A DNA stretch of 64,000 bases from Cherax quadricarinatus (lineage: Eukaryota > Arthropoda > Malacostraca > Decapoda > Parastacidae), in assembly GCF_038502225.1 (NCBI RefSeq), contig NC_091374.1:10790481-10854480 (forward strand). The letters are read 5' to 3'. Both the position numbers and the translations under genes were made by a program. Shown piece after piece: positions 34,333 to 49,411 of this stretch. Positions within the stretch are counted from its first letter, which is position 1. Every line of letters starts with the position of its first letter. The notes under the pieces are model-generated. The model was given only the letters and a program-made list of their open reading frames with translations. It made no database searches and had not been told where the DNA came from.

Positions 34333-36532
34333 CCACACACACTGTTGTTATACCCCCACACACTGTTGTTATCCCCACACACTGTTGTTATCCCCACACA
34401 CACTGTTGTTATCCCCACACACACTGTTGTTATCCCCACACACTGTTATCCCCACACACACTGTTGTTATCCCCCCACACACTGTTGTTATCCCCACACA
34501 CTGTTATCCCCACACACACTGTTGTTATCCCCACACACACTGTTGTTATCCCCACACACTGTTGTTATCCCCACACACTGCTGTTATCCCCACACACACT
34601 GTTGTTATCCCCAGACACACTGTTGTTATCCCCACACACATTATCCCCACACACCCACTGTTGTTATCCCCACACACTGTTGTTATCCCCACACACACTG
34701 TTATCCCCACACACACTGTTATCCCCACACACACACTGTTGTTATCCCCACACACACACACTGTTGTTATCCCCACACACACTGTTGTTATCTCTATACA
34801 CGCTGTTATCACCACACATACTGCTGTTATCCCCACACACACTGTTGTTATCCCCACACACATTGTTATCCCCACACACACTGTTGTTATCCCCAAACAC
34901 ACTGTTGTTATCTCCATACACTGCTGTTGTTATCCCCACACACACTGTTGTTATCCCTCACACACACTGTTGTTATCCCCACACACACTGTTGTTATCCC
35001 CACACACACTGTTGTTATCCCCACACACACTGTTGTTATCCCTCACACACGCAGTTATCCCCACACACACTGTTATCCCTCACACACGCTGTTGTTATCC
35101 CCACACACACTGTTGTTATCCCTCACACACTGTTGTTATCCCTCACACACGCTGTTATCCCCACACACACTGTTGTTATCCCCACACACACTGTTGTTAT
35201 CCCCACACACACTGTTGTTATCCCCACACACTGTTGTTATCCCCACACACACTGTTGTTATCCCCACACACACTGTTGTTATCCCCACACACACTGTTGT
35301 TATCCCTCACACACACTGTTGTTATCCCCACACACACTGTTGTTATCCCCACACACACTGTTGTTATCCCTCACACACTGTTGTTATCCCTCACACACGC
35401 TGTTATCCCCACACACACTGTTGTTATCCCCACACACACTGTTGTTATCCCCACACACACTGTTGTTATCCTCACACACACAGTTATCCCCACACACACT
35501 GTTGTTATCCCCACACACACTGTTGTTATCCCCACACACTGTTGTTATCCCCACACACACTGTTGTTATCCCCAGACACACTGTTGTTATCCCACACACA
35601 CTGTTGTTATCCCCACACACACTGTTGTTATCCCTCACACACTGTTGTTATCCCCACACACACTGTTGTTATCCCCACACACACTGTTGTTATCCCTCAC
35701 ACACTGTTGTTATCCCTCACACACTGTTGTTATCCCCACACACACTGTTGTTATCCCCACACACACTGTTGTTATCCCTCACACACGCTGTTGTTATTCC
35801 CACACACACTGTTGTTATCCCCACACACACTGTTGTTATCCCCACACACACTGTTGTAATCCCCACACACACTGTTGTAATCCCCACACACACTGTTGTA
35901 ATCCCCACTCACACTGTTATCCCTCACACACGCTGTTGTTATTTCCACACACGCTGTTGTTATCCCTCACACACTGTTGTTATCCCCACACACACTGTTG
36001 TTATCCCTCACACACACTGTTGTTATCCCCACACACACTGTTATCCCTCACACACGCTGTTGTTATCCCCACACACACTCTTATCCCTCACACACGCTGT
36101 TGTTATTCCCACACACGCTGTTGTTATCCCTCTCACACACTGTTGTTATCCCCACACACACTGTTGTTATCCCTCACACACACACACACTGTTGTTATCC
36201 CCACACACACTGTTATCCCTCACACACGCTGTTGTTATCCCCACACACGCTGCTGTTATCCCTCACACACACTGTTGTTATCCCTCACACACACTGTTGT
36301 TATCCCCACACACACTGTTATCCCTCACACGCGCTGTTGTTATCCCCACACGCACTGTTATCCCTCACACACGCTGTTGTTATCCCCACACACGCTATTG
36401 TTATCCCTCACACACGCTGTTGTTATCCCTCACACACACTGTTGTAATCCCCACACACACTGTTATCCCTCACACACGCTGTTGTTATTCCCACACACAC
36501 TGTTGTAATCCCCACACACACTGTTGTTATGC
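34333..36532. repeat. Compound array of CCCCACACACACTGTTGTTAT type, about 100 copies
   Basis: The core unit is 21 bp. Unit length varies through CA-number changes, loss of TGT, and CCCC/CCCTC alternation. Long Cys-Tyr-Pro-His-Thr open frames on the plus strand (up to 778 codons) are artefacts of a 21-bp unit with triplet-sized variation. The minus strand carries a GGGG tract almost every unit. Confidence 0.95.
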
Positions 36533-36534
36533 AA

Positions 36535-36835
36535 CAAATCCCTTGTCAGTATTACTCTTTATTAATACAACAACGAAGGAACACTGTGGTAGTCCTATCT
36601 GCCCATGCTCGGCAGGTCCAACTCACACCAACTTATGACTGGGAGCGACTAAAACTCATCGTCTGTGAGGAATTAGCAAAGTTTGGCATTTCCTCGTTGA
36701 ATACGTCGAAAGTTACCAAAAATTTTTGCCTCTGACGCTCTCTGCGAGTTTGCTCCACTCATCCACAACTCCATTGCCAAACCAGTATTTGCCTATATCC
36801 TTTCTAAATCAAGATTTTTCCATATTCTAAACTTG
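36535..36835 (-). pseudogene. CR1-B LINE 3' fragment, minus strand
   Basis: On the minus strand, codons for KDIGKYWFGNGVVDEWSKL-like sequence (36750-36830) match the CR1-B carboxy end at 56.15-56.2 kb. The family's 3' UTR follows, with GACCTGCCGAGCATGGGC and GTGTTCCTTC. Internal sequence is diverged and partly lost. Confidence 0.75.
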
Positions 36836-37080
36836 CTTGTAACTTATAATGACTCGTAACTTAGTACATACTCAACTGTATTTCTGTTGGAGTTTTCAGG
36901 GCTTAGTTAATAGGCCTTTGTGTAGCCATATGCTACCGTACACAAGACGGATGTGATACAGCCTATGCTTGAAATATATTTTCAAGCAACTGATGGAAAC
37001 TTAATAACAACTTGAGTTTCAGGGTGGTATTCAGAAGAGACCCCCAGTGGTTATTCCCAGTTCAGGGAGAACCTCCCTGC

Positions 37081-37766
37081 TACACACATCAGGCCTTACA
37101 TCACTGTCTCCAATCTTCTCACTACTACACATCAGACCTTACATCACTGTCTCCAGTCTTCTCGCTACTACACATCAGACCTTACATCACTGTCTCCAGT
37201 CTTCTCACTACTACACATCAGACCTTACATCACTGTCTCCAGTCTTCTCACTACTACACATCAGACCTTACATCACTGTCTCCAGTCTTCTCACTATTAC
37301 ACATCAGACCTTACATCACTGTCTCCAGTCTTCTCACTACTACACATCAGACCTTACATCACTGTCTCCAGTCTTCTCGCTACTACACATCAGACCTTAC
37401 ATCACTGTCTCCAGTCTTCTCACTACTACACATCAGACCTTACATCACTGTCTCCAGTCTTCTCGCTACTACACATCAGACCTTACATCACTGTCTCCAG
37501 TCTTCTCGCTACTACACATCAGACCTTACATCACTGTCTCCAGTCTTCTCACTACTACACATCAGACCTTACATCACTGTCTCCAGTCTTCTCACTACTA
37601 CACATCAGACCTTACATCACTGTCTCCAGTCTTCTCACTATTACACATCAGACCTTACATCACTGTCTCCAGTCTTCTCACTACTACACATCAGACCTTA
37701 CATCACTGTCTCCAGTCTTCTCACTACTACACATTAGACCTTACATCACTGTCTCCAGTCTTTTCA
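37081..37766. repeat. 43-bp minisatellite, about 16 copies
   Basis: The unit starts ACATCACTGTCTCCAGTCTT and ends TACACATCAGACCTT. Variation is limited to CTCACTACT/CTCGCTACT/CTCACTATT. A period of 43 cycles the frame, so three units restore phase and give 240-267-codon artefact frames. Confidence 0.96.
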
Positions 37767-38216
37767 TCACAATACATCATGCGTCAAATCATGAGGGTTG
37801 AAGCTTGTGAAGCAAGTCGTGTGAGGTTAAGAAACGAAGCCAGGAGCTGATGCTTAACCCCTGCACCAACAAACAGGTAACTATGAAGCAGATATGAGGT
37901 GCACAATGAACTACTGTAGCTGTTTTGGGAGCAAAAAATAAATAAAAATCATCTGGCTATTTTACCTGAAGAAAATTTACAATATAACAATATTTCTTCT
38001 GTTGATTTACCTCATTTATTTTACTTTGATTCACGTTTAGGTAAAATACATAGTTCTCCCTGACGCAAAGATAGTCTTTATTGTCTTCCAACAAACCAGA
38101 GCTAGAATTAGTATGCAGTAACCGGTGAGAGTAAACAAAGAGTTGGACTAAGAGAGACTTTGTGGCCATGGCAGCGATATTCTGTAAGCCTTCTCCTGGT
38201 GCATATTTATGATGCC
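37767..38216. other. Intergenic sequence, nothing recognised
   Basis: AAACGAAGCCAGGAGCTGATGCTTAACCCCTGCACC (split: CCAGGAGCTGATGC, CCCCTGCACC, about 37840-37865) recalls the CR1-A 3' UTR in decayed form. Otherwise unrecognised. Confidence 0.35.
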
Positions 38217-39295
<1,079 letters not shown>

Positions 39296-40749
39296 TGAAA
39301 CGAGTGTCTGTGTCTGAATCAACCATGAAACGAATCTGTGTCTGAATCAACCATGAAACGAATCTGTGTCTGAATCAACCAAGAAACGAATCTGTGTCTG
39401 AATCAACCATGAAACGAATCTGTGTCTGAATCAACCAAGAAACGAATCTGTGTCTGAATCAACAAAGAAACGAATCTGTGTCTGAATCAACCAAGAAACG
39501 AATCTGTGTCTGAATCAACCAAGAAACGAATCTGTGTCTGAATCAACCAAGAAACTAATCTGTGTCTGAATCAACCAAGAAACGAATCTGTGTCTGAATC
39601 AACCAAGAAACGAATCTGTGTCTGAATCAACCAAGAAAGGAATCTGTGTCTGAATCAACCAAGAAACTAATCTGTGTCTGAATCAACCAAGAAACGAATC
39701 TGTGTCTGAATCAACCAAGAAACGAATCTGTGTCTGAATCAACCAAGAAACGAATCTGTCTGAATCAACCAAGAAACGAGTGTCTGTGTCTGAATCAACC
39801 AAGAAACGAATCTGTGTCTGAATCAACCAAGAAACGAATCTGTGTCTGAATCAACCAAGAAACGAATCTGTGTCTGAATCAACCAAAAAACGAATCTGTG
39901 TCTGAATCAACCAAGAAACGAATCTGTGTCTGAATCAACCAAGAAACGAATCTGTGTCTGAATCAACCAAGAAACGAATCTGTGTCTGAATCAACCAAGA
40001 AACGAATCTGTGTCTGAATCAACCAAGAAACGAATCTGTGTCTGAATCAACCAAGAAACGAATCTGTGTCTGAATCAACCAAGAAACGAATCTGTGTCTG
40101 AATCAACCAAGAAACGAATCTATGCCTGAATCAACCAAGAAACGAATCTGTCTCTGAATGAACCAAGAAACAAATCTGTGTCTGAATCAACCTAGAAACG
40201 AATCTGTGTCTGAATCAACCAAGAAACGGGTGTCTGTGTCTGAATCAACCAAGAAACGAATCTGTGTCTGAATCAACCAAGAAACGAGTGTCTGTGTCTG
40301 AATCAACCAAGAAACGAGTGTCTGTGTCTGAATCAACCAAGAAACGAGTGTCTGTGTCTGAATCAACCTAGAAACGAATCTGTGTCTGAATCAACCAAGA
40401 AACGAGTGTCTGTGTCTGAATCAACCAAGAAACGAGTGTCTGTGTCTGAATCAACCAAGAAACGAATCTGTGTCTGAATCAACCAAGAAACGAGTGTCTG
40501 TGTCTAAATCAACCAAGAAACGAGTGTCTGTGTCTAAATCAACCTATCTGTGTCTGAATCAACCAAGAAACGAGTGTCTGTGTCTAAATCAACCAAGAAA
40601 CGAGTGTCTGTGTCTAAATCAACCAAGAAACGAGTGTCTGTGTCTAAATCAACCAAGAAACGAGTGTCTGTGTCTAAATCAACCAAGAAACGAATCTGTG
40701 TCTGAATCAACCAAGAAACGAGTGCCTGTGTCTAAATCAACCAAGAAAT
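39296..40749. repeat. 28/30-bp minisatellite, about 51 copies
   Basis: Main unit (28 bp): GAATCTGTGTCTGAATCAAC then CAAGAAAC. A 30-bp variant has GAGTGTCTGTG in place of GAATCTGTG. It is rare before 40200 and common after, with a further CTAAATC variant after 40500. The 105-codon frame at 40470-40787 is an artefact. Confidence 0.95.
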
Positions 40750-40919
40750 ACGAACATTCAACGTGTAAACATTTCTCTGTGAACTGATTTATAACTCGAT
40801 GAGTTTCTTATTAATGAAAGTTAAGTGTTATGATAAGAATTATTTTTCGCACAACTGCGTTTTTTCCTTCGTTTGAGCGAGATTATTTGTGTTCTTACTT
40901 TTTCAATTATTATTATTGC

Positions 40920-41354
40920 TAATATTAGTACTATTATTATAACTGGTACTACTAGTACTATTATTATTATTGCTACTAGTACTGCTATTATTATTGCTAC
41001 TAGTACTATTATTATTACTGCTACTAGTACTATTATTATTACTGCTACTAGTACTATTATTATTACTGCTACTAGTACTATTATTATTACTGCTACTAGT
41101 ACTATTATTATTACTGCTACTAGTACTATTATTTTTATTACTACTAGTACTATTATTATTGCTACTAGTACTATTATTATTACTGCTACTAGTATCATTA
41201 TTTTTATTACTACTAGTACTATTATTATTGCTACTAGTACTATTATTATTATTGCTACTAGTACTATTATTTTTATTACTACTAGTACTATTATTATTGC
41301 TAATAGTACTATTATTATTGTTACTAGTACTATTACTATTACTGCTACTAGCAC

Positions 41355-41390
<36 letters not shown>

Positions 41391-41634
41391 CATTACTTCT
41401 AGTACTATTATTATTGTTACTATTACCATTATTATTATTATTACTTCTAGTACTATTATTATTGCTGCTAGTACTATTATTATTATTGCTACTAGTACTA
41501 TTTTTATTACTGCTATTATTATTATTGCTACTATTATTATTATTATTGCTATTACTAGTACAATTATATTATTATTATTGCTACTTGTGCTATTATTATT
41601 GCTACTACCAGTACCATTTTACTATTCTTATTGC

Positions 41635-41680
<46 letters not shown>

Positions 41681-41690
41681 GTATTCACAA
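40920..41690. repeat. 24-bp ATT-rich minisatellite merging into (ATT)n
   Basis: The unit CTGCTACTAGTACTATTATT plus ATTA repeats with many triplet-sized indels and ends in about 15 ATT units (41636-41690). Poly-Leu, poly-Ile and Thr-rich frames of 200-309 codons come from it. Confidence 0.92.
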
Positions 41691-41833
41691 CAAAATCATT
41701 ATTATTTGCTCTTTGGGATTTAACAAAAATGAAAATAATTTTAATGCACATTTATGCACATTCGACGTCAATGACCGATTTTTGCAACGAAAAAGGAATT
41801 AAAACCGCCAGCGAATCAGCATGTAACAATTAA

Positions 41834-41957
<124 letters not shown>

Positions 41958-42140
41958 TCACTCTCTCCTTTATGCTTAAGAATTGTATATAAGAATTGTG
42001 TATAAGAGTTCTTATAAACATTTTACATGCAAAAAGAAGTCACCGTGTAGTTACTGCATATTACAGGGGTAATTTGTAGGTGTATGTTTTAACCTTTGGT
42101 AATATATAAACAAAACAGAGGGCGAAGCTTAGTCATCAAC

Positions 42141-43720
42141 GAGGCAGTGCTTTCATTTGCGAGGCAGTGCTTTCATTTGCGAGGCAGTGCTTTCATTTGC
42201 GAGGCAGTGCTTTCATTTGCGAGGCAGTGCTTTCATTTGCGAGGCAGTGCTTTCATTTGTGAGGCAGTGCTTACATTTGTGAGGCAGTACTTACATTTGT
42301 GAGGCAGTGCTTACATTTGTGAGGGAGTACTTACATTTGTGAGGCAGTGCTTTCATTTGCGAGGCAGTGCTTACATTTGTGAGGCAGTACTTACATTTGT
42401 GGGGCAGTGCTTACATTTGTGAGGGAGTACTTACATTTGTGAGGGAGTACTTACATTTGTGAGGCAGTACTTACATTTGTGAGGGAGTACTTACATTTGT
42501 GAGGGAGTACTTACATTTGTGAGGGAGTACTTACATTTGTGAGGGAGTACTTACATTTGTGAGGCAGTACTTACATTTGTGAGGCAGTGCTTACATTTGT
42601 GAGGCAGTACTTACATTTGTGAGGCAGTACTTACATTTGTGAGGGAGTACTTACATTTGTGAGGCAGTACTTACATTTGTGAGGGAGTACTTACATTTGT
42701 GAGGCAGTACTTACATTTGTGAGGGAGTACTTACATTTGTGAGGGAGTACTTACATTTGTGAGGCAGTACTTACATTTGTGAGGCAGTACTTACATTTGT
42801 GAGGGAGTACTTACATTTGTGAGGCAGTACTTACATTTGTGAGGGAGTACTTACATTTGTGAGGCAGTACTTACATTTGTGAGGCAGTACTTACATTTGT
42901 GAGGGAGTACTTACATTTGTGAGGGAGTACTTACATTTGTGAGGGAGTACTTATATTTGTGAGGCAGTACTTACATTTGTGAGGGAGTACTTACATTTGT
43001 GAGGGAGTACTTACATTTGTGAGGCAGTACTTACATTTGTGAGGCAGTGCTTACATTTGTGAGGCAGTACTTACATTTGTGAGGCAGTGCTTACATTTGT
43101 GAGGCAGTGCTTACATTTGTGAGGCAGTGCTTACATTTGTGAGGCAGTGCTTACATTTGTGAGGCAGTACTTACATTTGTGAGGCAGTGCTTACATTTGT
43201 GAGGCAGTACTTAAATTTGTGAGGCAGTGCTTACATTTGTGAGGCAGTGCTTACATTTGTGAGGCAGTGCTTACATTTGTGAGGCAGTACTTACATTTGT
43301 GAGGCAGTGCTTACATTTGTGAGGCAGTGCTTACATTTGTGAGGCAGTGCTTACATTTGTGAGGCAGTACTTACATTTGTGAGGCAGTGCTTACATTTGT
43401 GAGGCAGTGCTTACATTTGTGAGGCAGTGCTTACATTTGTGAGGCAGTGCTTACATTTGTGAGGCAGTGCTTACATTTGTGAGGTAGTACTTACATTTGT
43501 GAGGCAGTGCTTACATTTGTGAGGCAGTGCTTACATTTGTGAGGCAGTACTTACATTTGTGAGTCAGTACTTACATTTGTGAGGGAGTACTTACATTTGT
43601 GAGGCAGTGCTTACATTTGTGATTCAGTGCTTACATTTGTGAGGCATTACTTACATTTGTGAGGCAGTGCTTACATTTGTGAGGCAGTACTTACATTTGT
43701 GAGGCAGTGCTTTCAATTGC
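42141..43720. repeat. 20-bp minisatellite, 79 copies
   Basis: The register is exact over 1580 bases. The first five or six units read GAGGCAGTGCTTTCATTTGC. Inner units read GAGGCAGTACTTACATTTGT or GAGGGAGTACTTACATTTGT. The last unit again has GTGCTTTCAATTGC. The GAGGGAGTAC form is concentrated at about 42300-43010 and nearly absent after 43020. Confidence 0.97.
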
Positions 43721-45482
43721 TCAAGGAACAACTATCTGTTAAAAGAACATATTTTAAATGAGAGTTAATCAGGTATTGAATACTTACTACTTAAGTGATC
43801 ACACTGATGAAAGATGCAGAATGAACCTACCGAAAGCTTCTGGCCTTATCTTATAAAAGGTGCAATTTTTATATCTACACACAGTGACGATAAGTGGGAG
43901 TCAGTGGAAACATTGGCTTTGTACAGAAAAATAAGGCCAGAAATATCTCTGTGGTGTTTAAGGATGCAGTGAAAAGACAGAGTCAAGCTTTCCCAGGTCG
44001 ACACGCGAGATGAGTTACCCCCTTACATGGCCCTCTTCATTGTCCATAGTTCGGAAATATGATTGATTCAGGTCAACCAATGGAGTGATGCATTCTCAAG
44101 ATAAGACTGAATTTGCACTTCACAGACTTCATACAAGATACCCCTTAATTCTACAAATTTCTTGGCTGTCTTACTGGCAAAACTACAGCATCTGGTTCTC
44201 CGGAGATTTCGCAGGGTCAATCATCATCCTTCGGAATTCACCTTCACCAAAGAGTGCTAAGTCTCTTTCAATCATATCCACACCAGCTCCAATATCCTGT
44301 CTAGAGACCAGAGTTTCAAGATGGTGAGCGACGTGGCTGAGGACAGAGGTCATCTCCTCTCTTAATTAAATATGTTAGTCCAGTCATTTGTGCTACCTTG
44401 GGAGTCTGACTTCAAAAATAGTGAAGAAGTTATTGTTGGTCTGTCAGATGATCATTATTTCGTACTAATGTCAGTGTATCTACACAGTGCAATGGGTGCC
44501 ACAGAGTGAAGAAGTTCACCAGCGACTAACGACAGAGAAACATCTTCAGAAATCATACTGACGGTTGCATGGTCGCAAGTGATAGTAAAAAGCTGATAAA
44601 ATTTGTTGTGAGATAAGTATCTCAAAAACCGTGCCAGAGACTGATATGAATGACAACAGTCTAATATCAGATCATCGCTTGGTTTCTCTCTTTTTTTAAT
44701 GGCACCACATTTGTTTTCTTTCTCAAAGAAGGTGAGTTACCCTGTACAAGGCAGAATCAACAAATGCGCATGAGAGGAATTATCTAATCAGCACATGTAC
44801 AGTCTTGGGCTCACCTCGTTACATCCAACACATTTTCGATATCCAGGAAAGGAAAACGAACCTCTTCATGTCTCACTGTCACTTTCAACTTCTCTGACAT
44901 TGTTCGTGTAAGTAGCCATCTAAGCTGTCTCTCTGAGCCTGAGATTTGAACCCTACCAGCAAATAAAACTGCTGGTAGATCATCTTATTCTTGATTATTG
45001 GTAGCGACAGTTCCAGCTTATCGATATAGAGGATGATATTAATCATCGTTTATTGTATCTATACTATTTAGACACAGCCAAACGTTTAAACTTTCTCTTT
45101 TCAACGGCAGACTCTTGTGTGGAGAACCCTTCGTAAGTACAGTAAATTCACTTGTAACTCCTTCAAGCTTCGTGTTTTGCATCAACTGTCTAACAGCAGC
45201 GAGAGCCAAACAAAGAAGGGCTTGAAGGCTTGGATATATACTTATAATAGGGAAAGACATTCTTACGAAAAATCAAAACCGTAATTAATAAAGGCATAAA
45301 TTGGTTACCAACTTCGCCCCGGAGCAGCAACCTTTGTAATATTTCTGTTCTCCCACAGTTATGTGAATATTGCTCTTCCTAGATCTGTCAAGTTATTCAA
45401 CAAGCTGAAGACAACTTTGAGTTGCCTTAAGTTTGTCAAGTCTTATTTGTGGCTGAAGTGAGAGTCAACCAATCTAAGTGGC

Positions 45483-45485
<3 letters not shown>
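43721..45485. other. Longest low-repeat stretch; several short unrecognised open frames
   Basis: Balanced composition and no tandem repeats. On the minus strand a 73-codon frame at 45039-45260 reads QALLCLALAAVRQLMQNTK then KLEGVTSEFTVLTKG, and frames at about 44890-45035 and 44250-44330 (DMIERDLALFGEGEFRRMID) are open without stops but in different phases. This looks like one decayed coding sequence on the minus strand. I do not recognise the family. A degraded transposon protein or a processed pseudogene are both possible. Confidence 0.4.

Positions 45486-45527
<42 letters not shown>
45486..45527. repeat. (ATT)n run
   Basis: About 13 ATT units. Confidence 0.95.
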
Positions 45528-46116
45528 ATATTCACGGGAAGTCAAAACCCGAAGGATTCAAACGGCGCCTGGAAAACGGGAGGTAATCATGCTTGATTCA
45601 AGGAAGGAAAAAATAGCCTAAATTTCATCGATAAAGTGCCCTACGCCAGCATCGAATTACTCCCTTTAGAGTCTTGTGATATCATTTTGGAAGACCTGGT
45701 GGCTCATGACCTCTGCAACGACCACTGTAAAGTATTGTGCAGTATTTTTCTATACCTATCTAATTTGCTCCCATGCATTCAGTTAAATAAATTTATATAA
45801 TTTTCACATGTCATTTCCAAGTATTCGACTCCTCCCAGTGTAATGATCTTCCCCCATTATCTCGTATGTTTCTGTGTGTTGTAATCTACATTGTCCCCTC
45901 TCATTATTAACTCTTACCTCGTAGCACTCTAGAGAGAACCCATGTTATTATTGTAAGAGATAACTTATGTTGTGTCTGATGTAGGAGAGTTTGTTGGTAA
46001 GAGTTAGCAGCAGGTAATGATAATGTCAAGGAAAAATAAGGCTCGTGGCTAATTCAGGTGCTTGTCTAAATGAATAATTTATTTGACATCAGTCCAGTTA
46101 CCATGGCAATGTCTCC

Positions 46117-46118
<2 letters not shown>
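45528..46118. other. Intergenic sequence, nothing recognised
   Basis: The first 60 bases (CACGGGAAGTCAAAACCCG, GGCGCCTGG) may be a retroposon end abutting the ATT run. No gene recognised. Confidence 0.4.

Positions 46119-46212
<94 letters not shown>
46119..46212. repeat. (AT)n microsatellite
   Basis: About 47 units. Confidence 0.97.
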
Positions 46213-46215
<3 letters not shown>

Positions 46216-46470
46216 ATAAGATCACAGTAAACAGGTGATTTCGGAATATGCAAAACAACCACTCTGAAAGAATAGAGAAATTCCAAGCGCTTTCGTGACT
46301 ACTCACATTATCAAGGAACTATGAAAGTAAAGCATACAAGGAAGCTACATAAAGGGTCCGGCCAGCACCTCACTATCAGATCCCACAACGGTTAAACACC
46401 TGACGCGCGCCGACCCAACTTGGATAGGTCCTTTGCACAACTCACCCCACAAACTATTCTACCCAAGAAA
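46213..46470 (-). mobile_element. Hairpin-tag element between two (TA)n arrays
   Basis: On the minus strand 46270-46320 reads CTTGATAAT, the stem GTGA-GTAG-TCAC, then GAAAGCGCTTGGAATTTC. The layout (stem directly followed by GAAA) repeats that of the tags at 6.2, 8.4 and 12.35 kb with an unrelated stem. The remainder (CGGCCAGCACCTCACTATC, CGACCCAACTTGG) is non-coding. I associate this sequence with Penelope-like terminal repeats, from recall only. Confidence 0.5.
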
Positions 46471-46587
46471 ATTTAAAAATTATTTGTCCAGTGTATTATT
46501 AAATTCTTCCCAAATTCTATTAATTATGAATGTCTAATTTATAAAACAAAGGAAATATTCATATTATTGTATGCTTTATATGATATA

Positions 46588-48049
<1,462 letters not shown>

Positions 48050-48610
48050 GTAAAGTAGAGGTATGAAAGATATAATTAACAAAACAGGGGAAGATTTTCA
48101 TGAGATGATTCGGTCACATAGGAAGAACAATGAAGACTGGGTGATAAAGAGGGCGAATAAATCTGAAGTGGAGGGAAGGCGGTGTACTGGACGTTCTACA
48201 CAAATAACCCGCACATAAAAGAGAGAAGCTTACGACGACGTTTCGGTCCGACTTGGACCATTGACAAAGTCACTTTGTTAATGGTCCAAGTCGGACCGAA
48301 ACGTCGTCGTAAGCTTCTCTCTTTTATGTGCGGGTTATTTGTGTATCGTTCCAGTCACGGTATTGTGCCTTTTTGTTATTTACTGGACGTTCTATTAAGG
48401 GTTGTATGGAGGGTGTGAAGGATGGTTTATATGGAAGGAGCTTAAGCATCCAGCAGGCGTGTGTATTAGATCGGAGTGAGTAGAGACGAGGCTTTCGTGA
48501 TTTGACGTGTTGTTAGCGTGAGAGGCAACACTTGTGCAGGAATTTAGGTAAACTAGTGATGTAGGTTTGAGTTTTGGGGGTGGGAAAGAACACGCAGACC
48601 CAACATCACT
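48050..48610 (+). pseudogene. Old RTE-like LINE 3' end, interrupted by the palindromic element
   Basis: TGATTCGGTCACATAGGAAG (FGHIGR region) and GTGGAGGGAAGGCGG correspond to the RWFGHVERM and VVEGRR codons of the copy at 52.5 kb. After the insertion it resumes with GAGGGTGTGAAGGATGG, AGCTTAAGCATCCAGCAGGC and the UTR start TGACGTGTTGTTAGCGTGAG. Many mutations, no long frame. Confidence 0.72.
48199..48380. mobile_element. Palindromic retroposon (copy 2) with 14-bp target duplication
   Basis: Perfect 14-bp repeats TACTGGACGTTCTA flank it at 48185-48198 and 48381-48394. Positions 48198-48262 and 48280-48344 are a perfect 65-bp inverted repeat with a 17-base centre that is itself nearly palindromic (GACAAAGTCACTTTGTT). 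Right of the palindrome come CACGGTATTGTGCC and TTTTTGTTATT, the outer end also seen at 12.44 kb. In this copy the left arm is the shortened one. The element sits inside an old RTE-like LINE end. Confidence 0.88.
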
Positions 48611-49313
48611 GCTGCTTTTCCTACAATCATAACCACTACCACCATGGCGACCACCACCACCACCACCCTGGTAACCATCACCATCATCATCCACCACCAC
48701 GAACATGACTACCATCCACATCACTATCACCACTTACAAAGACTGGGAACGACACTTGCCCCGTAAAGTGCAGAAAAGTGCCAGAGTCTAAGAGCATTAC
48801 TCCTTACTTACTGTTATTCATTAACAGAAAATAATAAACATCTGTTATGCAAATTCCCTTTTAAAATTCCAACAGGAATTTTCTCATTCTCATAACAAGT
48901 TTGCCACGCAAGGAAAAAATACGAATCTTTGTACATCTGCAGCATTTTAAGAGCAAACTTCCTTCATTAAAAACTATATATATTATTTTTGTTGCCAAGG
49001 GATGGAAATTATAGTGAAAATTCCTCGAGTTTATTTCTTTTTCCATATTTTAAATATCGATTATGATAATTATGGGTAAATTCACTGCTTTTGTCTCCAT
49101 CTTTATTTATAAAATATTTTCAAGTGTTTAATGAGGCAATCTGGAGATCATGTTACAATGTATAAGTTACGACGTGTCGTCTGGAAGCTCATGGGACTGA
49201 GAAAGTTACGTTAGCGGACCAGGTTATTTTTTTCAATCCAACGTTAATCTCCTTAGTGAAGAAAAGATATCTGATTATGTTTGGGTTTGTCTGTGAGGTG
49301 TGTTGGTGTTAAA

Positions 49314-49316
<3 letters not shown>
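48611..49316. other. Intergenic sequence with CCA/CAT-rich run
   Basis: CCACCACCACC and ATCACCATCATCATCC-type triplets at 48635-48735. The rest is AT-rich with no gene recognised. Confidence 0.5.

Positions 49317-49408
<92 letters not shown>
49317..49408. repeat. (GT)n microsatellite joined to a CR1-A tail
   Basis: About 46 GT units ending at the TACTCACCTAGTTG tail of the minus-strand CR1-A copy. Confidence 0.97.

Positions 49409-49411
<3 letters not shown>

Noticed and set aside
34250..36638. 752- and 778-codon Cys/His/Pro-rich frames
   Set aside because: Products of the CCCCACACACACTGTTGTTAT array, read in parallel in three phases.
45039..45260. Proteasome alpha-subunit-like carboxy end in a minus-strand frame
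   Set aside because: A faint resemblance (VTSEFTVLTKG against a VGVVT-type segment) is too weak, and neighbouring sequence shows no supporting domain.
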